Positions 36,001-48,000 of a stretch of 64,000 nt of DNA are shown here, in pieces (position 1 is the stretch's first letter; every line of letters starts with the position of its first letter). This DNA comes from Taxillus chinensis (taxonomy: Eukaryota > Streptophyta > Magnoliopsida > Santalales > Loranthaceae), in assembly GCA_023512835.1 (NCBI GenBank), contig CM042088.1, forward strand, positions 55,363,579 to 55,427,578, in the 5' to 3' direction. Position numbers and translations under genes: made by a program. The notes under the pieces were generated by a model. That model was not told the DNA's origin. It saw only the letters and a list, made by a program, of their open reading frames with translations, and made no database searches.

Positions 36001-39000
36001 CACTCTTGTTTGCATGTTGGTTCCAACCAGAGCAGATATTGGCAGGAATTTGACATCTAACCAAATATTAGCAAGCAAGAAAATTTTGAATCAATCGATA
36101 TCTGCTTTATACAAAAATTATCTGATAATGAATAGAACTAATGAATACCTGAGATATTCCATTTCACTCATTTATTTTAAATCCCTATTTGAGGGAGTTA
36201 GGTCATAGAATTGGAACTGAAGGAACAATCTTTTCGAGAATTGTAAATAAATAAATAAAAACCACTTCAGATAGTTATGATAGAATTTGTATCGTACACT
36301 CCAACATTCATAAATGATGCATTCATGTTAGTGTTTTTATTTTCCAAGTTAACAAGATGTTCTTTGAGGCTTGTGTAAAAACCCATTTAGAAAGTTAAAA
36401 TAGGGTTCAGAACCACTTATTACACTTCAAATTGATATATTTGGAGAAAAGGCAAAAAGGGAGGAAAAAAAAGGGAGGTAACATCTGCATAGGCCTTAAA
36501 AGATTAATAGACCAAAAGATTGGGAGAGAGCAATCCTAACAACCTTTCTTCACATTGTAACCTGAAGATCTCAAGAACGGTGTCATCTTAGACTCAATTT
36601 CATCATACCTGGAAAAGAAAAATAATGACAAAAATGGTTTCATTGATATTCATTTTTTGCACAAGCATTTGCCCACACCAGGGAAAAAAACCCAAAATTA
36701 ATATAATAAAATAAAACCAATAAAAGCACCTTTCTTTAGACCAATTCACAGTGGGTTCATCCATTTTGTTTACCACCACAAGCAGCTTAGACACTCCCAA
36801 TGTCTTTGCTAGTTGGACATGTTCACGGGTTTGTCCACCTCTTTCATATCCCGTTTCAAACTCTCCTTTTCGGGCAGATATAACCTGAATGACATAAAAA
36901 AAAAAAAGAAACTCTTAGGCGGGAGGGAACCATGTCAGAGAGAGTAATGCAATGGACTTTTTTTCTTTATTTTTTTGATGTGTGTTTGGTGGGCGAGGAG
37001 GGTTACAACATACCAGCACTCCTATATCTGCCTGAGATGCTCCACTGATCATATTTGGAACATAACTTTTATGTCCCTGAAGATCAAAGGAAACAGAACT
37101 AACATAATATATAAAATAATAATAATAACAATGACAACTGAGATAGAAAAGAAATGATTGAAAAAGGTATAACACAAATATATTCGGAAGTTGGAACATC
37201 ATATTCTGCTCATTAAAGACATGGTTAATATGTTACAGGTTTCATATGAAAATTAATGCAAAATATGATGTTTAAGAAATAGTCACCGCTCTCAAACACG
37301 TAATCACTGCCGCAGACAGAATAAGAACATACCATAATATTATTTACTCATTCAATTCACCAAAGATCAAACTATCTAGCGTATAGAACATGAATCATAA
37401 ATTGACACGGAACACATAAACCTGGCTTTACAAGTTATTTATCATTAGGTTGGGAAACTATTTAGGAAGAAAATGGAAAAACCATTAATTTTGAGCTTCT
37501 AAGTATCTTTAAAAAGTTTGTACGCAGATTGAAATTTTAGAATATAAAATAAGCATATATAATGAAACTTGTTAATCTGCCACCCCTTCTCAAATCTACA
37601 TATGCAAAAAAGGACCTGTACATTTGTACAGGCCTTCGTGCCCCCTGTTTGTTTTTGTGTTTTTAAACCATAATTTAAGTGGCATGTTCCCATGGGGGTC
37701 ACGTGCGTGCATGCATTTGCTTCATAATCCAAGGTAGATTGAGACCAGTGCAACACAGGCCCTCAGCTCTCTCAATACATGTGCGTGCATGCATTTGCTT
37801 CATTTACTTGCAACAAAAAGATGAACCATAATTGTCATTTGACGACTCCACTCAGCAAATTTAAATATAAACTAATAAATAATATAGTTTTGCGATTCTG
37901 TGTGAGAATTCATAACCAATCACTAAATCAAACTTAAAAACAATCCAAGTAAATCATCACACTTAAGACTGTTAACAAGCTGAATGGTTCCTGAGCTACT
38001 CGGGATCAGATCGCAAAAAACTTGGCTCATTACTCAATTTAGGCAAGCCCAATCCTAAACCCAAGTCTAATACAAAGCTTGCGAGCTTAACCAGCCGGAG
38101 CCTATTGATGCTAGGCTAGTGAAGTTCATGAACATCTTTAGGCTTAGGCAGCTCTTGAACCTTCTCTCCCATTTCAAACGTATATCTAAAATGGACAGCC
38201 GTGATTCATTTTTTTAACAAAAACCTACGTATTTATTTCTCGCAAAACCTTCAGCAAGTTGTAGCAGCTCACACCTCTCCTATTGTTACCTTATATAACC
38301 TCTCCCTTCTTACCAAACATTGAGAGCATGACATCCAAACCAAGAATTCAAACCGCTAGAATTGCTTTGAAGTCTTGTTTCCCCTCCATCAGTTTGATTT
38401 TTTTATGCACAGCAGTTCTCAAAGTTGCTTCCGAAAACCAAAAAGCCAGGTTGAAATCCTAATGTTCGGAGGTGGATGAAATCTTTTGTCTAAAATTCTG
38501 TTTCCATGCTAATTTGGCTTGCGTGAGAGTTTTTGCAGCAGTGAGGTCAATCGACATTTAGAAGTGAAAATTTAGGTCAGTCAAAAACATGGCTGTAGCC
38601 AAGGTATTCATTGGAATCTTTCTAAATTAATTTTCTCTTGTTTCTGAAAATTACAGAGCAAATATGCTTGTTTCCTTGATTTTTAGGGCAAACCAATTGT
38701 GTGTGTGAATCACATAGTAATATTGAAACATAAATGACATGATTGAATAACATTATTCAAATATAAATATAATATTTAAATAATTTTACTAGGATATAAA
38801 TAAAATATTCAAAAAAAATATTTTCAAATAAATATAATTAAAAAAATTAAATAAGAGCATTCGAAGAATATTATTAGAACATAAATATAATGTTCGAATA
38901 ACATTCTTCAAACACTATTTATGTTTTAGCATTATCATTCAAATATCATACAAGATGATTCCTTTTGAAATGGTATTTTTGTCATTTCATGAAATTAAAA

Positions 39001-42000
39001 ATAGTAAATGAATATATTTAGTATTTTGAAAAGTGTGAGTATTCTTCCTCAAAATATAAAGTTTGTTCAAAAAATGACTACTTCCACGCAAGTACTCTTA
39101 GTTCTTTTATATTGGCTAATTTTAAATAAAAATAAATTAAATTTGAGGCATTATTGACATATATTATTCTCGACCCTGCTGCTAGGTATGTCCTATTTTT
39201 CCTATTTTAATTTTTCTGCTTTTGCAATTCCATGTTAAAACTTGCAAATCCATGTGAGTAAGGCTGGACATTTTGTTAATTTGGTGAAGAGTTGGTCTAA
39301 GCATTTGTTATTTTAGATATAAGTTTGCTTGCTATAAATGATTTTATTGCAAGATTTGCAGTTCCTTGAATCTATCATGTAACAATTTGGTGTTTGGTTA
39401 TTATCATTTTTCATATGGCTTTTTGTGAACTACTGATCTTTATATACTTTGAAGCTTTGTGGACCCTTGGAAAGTTTGAAACGGGCTCTGCATCCTATAG
39501 CTGGGATGCCAAGGGCTCTGGCTTCTGTGAGTTTGAGTCTGTTAAGGGAGTCCTTCGAGCACTACACTGATTGAGAAATTAAATGTAGTTGGGTAATAAT
39601 TGATGGTACATAACCACACCCTTGTATATTGATATTTCTCTTTTACAATATCATTGTGTAAACCTGAACAGCCAATACGTCTGCAGTTAAATGTTATCAA
39701 GCGATGCCGTGTTGAGGAGAAAAATTGCATTCTGGAAACTCAAAGAAAATTGAAGCTGAGGTAGAAAGGATTGACAACGAGACTTACAATAGCTGTTGAG
39801 AATGTCGAACCTGAACTCCATCTGAGTTTGAAGATACTTCAAATGAGGATGTTGATGACAATTCAAGTAACTGAGAAAACAATGGCATTACCAAGAGAGG
39901 CTTTGGGACTGTGATTGAGGAAGACGGGGAAGCTGGTCGAAAGGCTTCGGAAAAACTCACTAGCATGCCAAAAAAAAAAGGTTGAAGAATTAACCTCCTC
40001 TTCCCCCCAGCACCTACACCGGAGGGTGATTTTTGGTAGGTTTGCCTGGTACCAGTGGCTTATCAACGTGCAAGGAAACTGAGAAAGCACTTAATGATTG
40101 CAGTGGAGCCTGCTGCAAATCCATCTGTAATTTTTTTATGGATGAAATGCATGTGAAGATGATGAATTTGGAGGCCTATGGACTGCTGAAAATGAAATTT
40201 CAATTTTTTTTAAACGTTTACTTATACTTGTTTGAGCAATATAATCATATTATTATTATATTACATTAATGTTGATTGAAGTGAATTATAAATGTATTAA
40301 TATTGTAGATTTTTTTGATGATTGCATTTCAAACAGCAAGCTTTTGCTCAAATGAGTTTAAATGAGCACACGAGCAAGGCAAGTTTAAACAAGCTCAAGC
40401 TTGAGATTAATTTAAATTTCATCTCAAAGCTTCACTCGGGCCTAAATTTGCTTAATTTCAAATATGCTCAGCTCATTTAAGCCAAAGCTCGACTCGGCTT
40501 AGCTCGTTAATAGCCCTAATTGCATTTCAGACAGAATTGGCCAACTTAGGTGATGTTTGGCACAGATTTTCAAACCATGATTTCAAATCCAAAAAAATGT
40601 GAATCCCACTGGATTTGATACACGAGATTTGAATGAGAATTCAAATCTTGACTTGATTGGAGTGTGGGTCTAATGGTTGTTTTTGAGTTTTCCTGTTTCT
40701 GAATTCAAATTCAGTCTCAATTTTTTTAGTGTGGCCTAATTTATTAGTTTAATGTCATAATTGTCTGGATAGATAACCATGATTTTCTTCCTAAATATCT
40801 AAATACGGACAGATGTCCAAGAAAAGACATATTTATCAAATGTAATGGTAACTTGTTATTAGATATTACATGCCCCGAACAAAAACAATGCAACATAGAT
40901 TAGCAGAGCATCCGATTATTGGATTCCTGTTTGTTAATGGTTTAGTTTGATGAGGAAGATATGCTTCATCTTCTTGCGAAGCAATCTTGAGTGGATCAGA
41001 GCTACGCCTACCGAATTTGCCAGTGGGGGGGCTAGGGACGGTCACAATCAGGATGGATTTTTGGTTCTGATATCGATCATACTTTCAAAACTCCCTCTTA
41101 ATTTTTACCATCTTGATTTACTTGGACCAATTGGATCTTGCATTGGATGGGTTCTAACTTTTGATTCAGTAACTTCTACACTTACTCAGCATAGTGAAGC
41201 CGAATTTGTGTTAAGCAAACCAAATCCCACTCAAATTTGGATTGGCCATTCAGTGAATTTATTTACCTATTGTATTTTCTTTGGTTGTTGTATTCGGGTA
41301 AGATTTGACTCAGAAAAAAAAAAAAAAAAAAAGAGATTACCGGAGCATCTAAAATTGTAAATCTTGTTGATTGTGTTTCAAAACATGCCCTTCCAACTTC
41401 AACTGTTTTTCCCTGCAATGAATGTAATATAACAACACGCAACAAGTAAATTTGAAGAAGATATTAGGATGAACCCCCAACAAAAATAGAACACATAACA
41501 ATATCATTTCATGCAAAATGACACTAAATTCATCAACATGGGACTTGAAGTATACCTTAGCCCTCTCCTCTTCATTTGTGTCCATTATGTATGCTATATA
41601 CCTATTATGTCAAAAGGAGCTTTTGTCAAAAAAAAAAAAAAAAAAAAAAAGACAGTATACCATGAAAAATCAACATCTCATTCAAATTATATATAAAGAC
41701 ATTCCGTCATGCAACAAGATTTTAATGAAATGTTTCAGCAATTTTTCCCAAAAATAAAAAATCCTTTTTAAAGATATATCTTGCATGCACGGCATTTTTA
41801 AATATTTTATTTTATTATAATATACCTCTGGTGGGGGCAGTATTGGAGACGGACACATGACAGTTCAAAGTCAAACGCCTCAAAAAAGCAGGCCTTGTTT
41901 GACAACTGCAGTTTTAAATTTTAAAAAGTTGGTGATATGATGCTGCAAATGCAGCAAAAGGGGGGTCATCCCTTGACCTCCTAAGGGACCGTATTTTAAA

Positions 42001-45000
42001 CATTTTTAGGGTGACATTTTTTTAGTATGATGTAGATCATCACATTTTATTTCTTCAATAATTTTATATATATATATTTATATATACAGAATAAAACCTA
42101 GCACATCACAAAGAAAAACGGCTTTGGTGTTTACCAAGATTTCCCCATATCTCAAGAGGAAATAAAGAGTCATTTTAAGAGTGCATCTACAGCTAAAAAA
42201 TTAAAAATCAACAGGTCTCACCAGCTTTCTCTACTTTTGTCTTTGGCCTCTTTCTCATACTTTTGAATGGTACGTTCATCAACCTGACCGCTGAGGTAGA
42301 GTATTTGACCTCCAGTTGTTGACTTGCCCGCATCTGCAACACAGATAAAATAAATGGACTGCGAAAATACATTTGGTGATAATTCATATTATACAATTAA
42401 ACTACGACAAACAACCAACAATGTATGTAATTCCCTAGTGCAAAAAATAAACAAGGCCCACGTCTTGTTTGAATCAAGAAATCAAAAAACTGATTAGTCA
42501 ATAACTATCCATCAACAATACAAAATGAAGATCAAAGTTAGAAACAATTCAATAAAACAGCTAACGAATGACCAGCCAATCTTTACTTAGAAAATAAGAA
42601 GTAGACACCTGGAATTGGAACTAGAAAATGCAATAACAAATTTCGAAGAAGTTACAAATGAAAATCCTCTGGTGGACTTGAAATGCAAGAACAAAAATAA
42701 AATGAGGATGGATAACCTGGAACACTCAAAATGGAACAGTTCGAACAAGAAGCTCTAGTGGAAATATTTATTGAAGATAGTTAACTGTCTGTCGATGCAT
42801 GGCAAAAACTGCTGAAAAGATCTCCCCTGAGTGGGAACAAACAACAATCTTTGGAAAGGCCTAGGGGAAACAGGCAAAAAGGACTGACAGGGAATTGAAC
42901 TTTCTAAAGCCTCTGTTCAACGCTACAATTTTAGTTTTTAAAAAAATACTCAAAAGGTAACAATGACACTGAACTGGCCACACCACTACATCTCTGACTC
43001 GTATAAAGACATTGTCATAACTAAATATCAGAGCAAGAAAAAATAGATAAACTTACAGCCATCAGCGGCCACCCCATCATTCAGCAAAGCCTCAGTTAAT
43101 CACTAAAATGTTTTTAAAAAAACAAAAATAGATTAATAGGGAGTTACAGACACTCAAACTACCACACAACACTGCTGACATAGTAACATGCACTAGTATG
43201 ACAAAAAAAATGTAGGAGTATAGAAAAATAAAAATAAAAAATGAAAACCTATAACCATCAGTGTATCACTCATCTAATCAAACAAATTTTGTTAATGGAA
43301 TCGATCAAGAAAAGCACTTGCTTTTGGAGGATTGGGCCAAGGTGCACACTTATCCGTGTGTCACAATATTATTTGCTTTTAGATCGGTATATTGGCTCAC
43401 AAGATTTTATAATGCATTTTGATATATTAAACTTGTTTTCTCCTTATAAACTACTGTAGCTTTCCCCTCATTTGGTGATGTAGAAGAATTCTCCCACAAC
43501 AGTTTTCATGGTTAGCATTTATATTAAGTTTGGTGTGTAATATTGATAGGATAATATTATATATTCACGTCCCATGGATATAATAATATATGTGATTACT
43601 TATATTAAAATATAATAAAGTATGCAATTTAAAAATTATTTGGTATACTTCCAAACAAAGAAATGGGCAATCTAAAAATTGTTCGGTACCAATTTGTTGC
43701 ATTTAAATAATTATCAATTAAATTCTGGTATATTTGACGAAAAAGACAAAGAAAGTAAATTTATAGTATAAGAATTAAATTGCAATGGTCAGAAATAAAA
43801 AAATGTTTTATGTGGTATATACTAATACAGAGAAAGGAAAAAATTATATGCTTTTTTTATTGAAAAAAGAAAATTTTTATTACATCCAATAAGAAAATTA
43901 TAAGAAGTTACAAGACCTTGTCTGCAACAAGAAGATCGAAAATTCTCATCCATAAGAAGGGGTTACAATAGATACATCTAAAAATAAATTTCACACCTCT
44001 CCTTTTCCATGTAGGACACTAATCTCAAAGCTCTCAAGAACTCAGCAGTTTTGTTCCTCCTAAATCGCCCAGAAGACCACTTTGTTCCTCCTAAATGACC
44101 CACAAGACCACTAAAGGGGCAAAACGCAATATCGAGTTGGTTTGTCCCTGAGTGGTAACCCAAGTAGGTCCTCAAGCCAACAAGCCTTTGCTCGAAACAC
44201 ACTACCACCAAATCCAAAATCACCTTCTACTCGTTAGGGCCCCAAGCATGGTTCGAAATATCGGGCGATACCGCTACGTATCACCCGAGTCGGCTCGGTA
44301 TCGGGAGGACCCGATACGAGATCCCACCCCAGTACGAAGATATCGTGCATTGGCTTCATCTCGCCTGTCTCGGCCGAGATCTCGGGCGAGAAGAAGCGTA
44401 CCAGTCGATGTCAAGCCTAGAAACAGCATCACGAACGAAAATTCATCCGTGATAAACGGAAATAATTGGTACGAAAAATCGAATTACCTTTCTTCCTCCT
44501 TCACTCCTTTTTCTGATGATTTTCTTTAAATCCTTCACGCTAACGGCTAATCCTCCTCATCTTCTCTTCTTCCTCTTATTCCTCGTCTTCTCTTCTTCGA
44601 TGGGAAAACACACGCTGCCACTACCGCTATTGACCGCTGCCGTTGTTGAGTGTTGCTGCTGCCGACTGCTGCTACTACCGGGTCGGATACACACGCACGC
44701 TATTGGCCGGCCTGTCTTGCTGCGTTCTTTGCGATCCTTCGAGGTGTGTTAGCGTAGCGACTTAGCGTGTTTATTTATTTATTTGATTTAATTTATTTTT
44801 ATTTATTTATTTATTTAAATTCCATTAACATATAGTATGTTTATTTATTTAACACATAGCCTTCTAGGACTAAATTTATTTAACACATACACGAGATGTA
44901 TTTGTTTAAATACTAAATTATTTAAATTATTTATACTAATTTATTTAATTCTGTTATTTAAATTATCTATACTGATTTATATATTTTAAAATCTGATTAA

Positions 45001-48000
45001 AACTATTTATATGTAAATTATTTATTTATATGTTTGATTTAAAAATATTTATATCTAATCATATAAATAAATTTATAAATTAGTTTATTTATATAATTAC
45101 ATAAAAACTTATTTTTAAGTTTATATATAATTACATAAACTTATTTTAAATTTAATTCTTAAATTAAAAATAAAATATGTAATAATTAAATTAAAAATAT
45201 TTAATACACAAACTGTAAATTTAAAAATATTTATTACAGTATAAATTAAAGTAAAAATATTTAATACGATATAAATTTAATATGATGTAAAATTTAATAT
45301 TTCTCATTGCCTTCTTTGAAGTCTTTGACAAGAGCGAAATGCGTGTGTTTGATAATCGAGAGCGGTCTACTACCGATCTTTCCCTTATTTTTTTTGTCGT
45401 TTGAGGGAGTGAATGTTTGCTTCAGGCGTGTACTATTTTTTTTTCATTTGTGATGTTAATATGTACTTCTTTTGAGCTTATTATTATATTTCTACTCTTT
45501 GAGCACTCTGTGTATAATCTTTTTTTAATAAAATTTGCTTACTCCTCAATAAAAAACTATACTCTAGCATCTTTTTTTATGTTGGAAGTCATAACATGTA
45601 ATTCAAATTATTTATTTTGCTTGTTTGATGGTTCTAATATAATGATTTGATTTTTTTCTAATTTTTCTATGATTTTTTTTAATATTATTTCATGCCTAAA
45701 ATTGGATCTCACCCGAGATGCAACGAGTTATCCGTGACTACAACGTCCACGACCGCAAAGCGATGACGTCCGCAACCATGGCCCCAAGTTCTAACCCTAT
45801 CTAGGTGGTAGGCAACCTTCCCACAATTCAACCCAAACACTGAGCAAGATGGTGCACATCCATCCCAACACTAGTGCTCATCCAACCCAAAACCCATTGT
45901 GTTCGTTTTAGTTAGATGGACCTCTAAGCCTGACATTGCTTCAAAACACAACAAAACAGCCCTAAGATTAATGATACTCTCAAAAGATGCATCATAAAAA
46001 TCAGCATTCCTCTTTCATCCCGGTGCAAACCTCAACACCTTGCCACAAAAAACTCATAGGCAAGATGTAATGTCTAATCCACTTCAACCATTGTCTCTAA
46101 ACCCCATTCACCTCGTTATCATCAAAAGAAAACCCTATTGACGTTGTCATAGGCTTTTTCCATTTCCAACTTACAAATAACGCCTTAGGCTTGGTTTTTT
46201 AGTAGAGTTTGGCACTTATTTACGATCAACATTACATCTAAAATTTGGAGGCCACCCACAAATGCATGCTAAAAAAACCCAATCAACTACTTAAGGACTC
46301 TTTCCAAGCAGTTACCTAATACCATGGAAAGAACTTTATAAATGCACCAAACTAATAGGTTTGAAGTCCATGATATTGGTAACTGATAGAGCCTGATTTT
46401 GCGATACTTCTGTACTTTATTTTCATGATATTATGTGTATTTTAACCTTATTACTAGCTAAATTAAAACGTATTTATTTTAATGTGTATTATAGCAGTGG
46501 AAGCTTCATCTCATTTTCTGCCGTTGGTCCATCTCGGTTGTGGGGGACTCTCTTCATCCCCGCCATCCGTGACGCTCATGGGTGGCTTGGGCTGCGGAGT
46601 TTGCTCGCCGCGGGGCTTGGTAGCCGTCGGGGTGTCGGTGACAAGGTGGGAGACCCGGCTCGCATCTCTGCGTGCGGTTCTACACAGGTATCGGTGCGCG
46701 CCTCCGAACGCGACGCCAGGACATATCGCGATGTGGCATCAAGTGGCGTTGCCGTCGGGAGGCTGGACGACGGCAGTGGTGGGGTCTCTGTCGACCTGTC
46801 CGTTCAGGTGAAGCTGGGTGTCGGGCGACGGGGAGAATGGATCGTGGTCGACGCCTCCATGCTCTCTGCGACGCCAGTCGGGGCTCCTACGTCTTCTCCT
46901 GCCGCGTCTCCCCCTGACGGAGCTTCTGAGTAGATGCGGCCACTCGTCCCTTTCTGGGTGAGCGGGGGGGAGTCGGTCCTAGCTGGTTCGCGGGTCCCAG
47001 AGCACGTTGTAGCTGACAAGGGGGTGCTGTCCTGGGGGTCGCCCCGTTCGTGGCGTTTTGAGCGTGGGGAGGGCAGTAGACGCAGTCCCTCTGCTGGTGA
47101 ACGTGCCCAGTCGACTGGGGTGTCAGTGGGGGCCACTCAGCTGAGGGCTTTGGTCGTGGCGGATGTTGGTGCTTCGGGAGGGGTTCTGCCCCATGAGGGG
47201 GCTGCTCGTTCGTCCCGGCAGGGGCGGTTGATGTTGGGGGCGCTGTCTCGCCCAGGGGCTGTCCTCGGTCAGCGGGTGGTGGCAGTTTAGCTTCAGTGGC
47301 GGGGAAGGAGAGTTTGGTTTCTACCAGTGCTCTAGTGGTGCAGGATAAGGAGGCTCCGGCTGGTGTCGTTCGACCTGCAGCTCTTGTAGTGCAACCTTGC
47401 TGCCTGAAGGAGTCAGATTGGGTCTTAAGGCCATTGCTAAGCTCTTGGGGGTGACTTTTGAGGGTTGTGAAGCTGCTGTATCGGATCTGCTTCGCGACAT
47501 TGAGGCTCGACATCAAGCGCGCAAGGCTGCTCCACCTTGTAGGCAGCCTGCGTGCATGGGGCCTACGTGTGTTTGGGAGCTTTGGGAACTTGCATCTTCG
47601 ATTAATTATGATGCAAGAGTTTCTCGGCCTTCTCGGGTGGGACCGAGGACTGTTTTGACTGTTCGGGGGGATCTTGAGTTATCACAATGAGTACGAAGCT
47701 CTTATCGTGGAACGTGCGAGGGCTACATGATAGGGCGAAGTGCCTTTGCCTTAGCAATTTGTTCCAGGAATAGAAGGCAGACGTTATTTGCCTGCAAGAG
47801 ACTAAATTGGAGTTTGTGTCGGAGGTCCTTGTGCGGCTTTTGTCGCAAGGTCGCTTTGTGGATTGGATCTTTCTTGGGTCTGTGGGGGCCGCATGGGGCA
47901 TTCTGTTAATGTGGGACAGCCGTGTTGTTTGCAAATTGGATGATGCCGTTGGCCAGTTTTCGTTGTCTTGCAAATTTCAGTCGGTTGGGGACCAAAGTGT

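Noticed and set aside
43056..43110. Possible eRF3 exon with a GTAAGT donor on the minus strand
   Set aside because: Its translation does not fit eRF3, and the exon at 50,993-51,088 already supplies the sequence before the P-loop.
46887..47516. 209-codon minus-strand open frame
   Set aside because: It is the antisense shadow of the GC-rich ORF1 region of the plus-strand LINE; the Pro/Thr-rich composition is a by-product.
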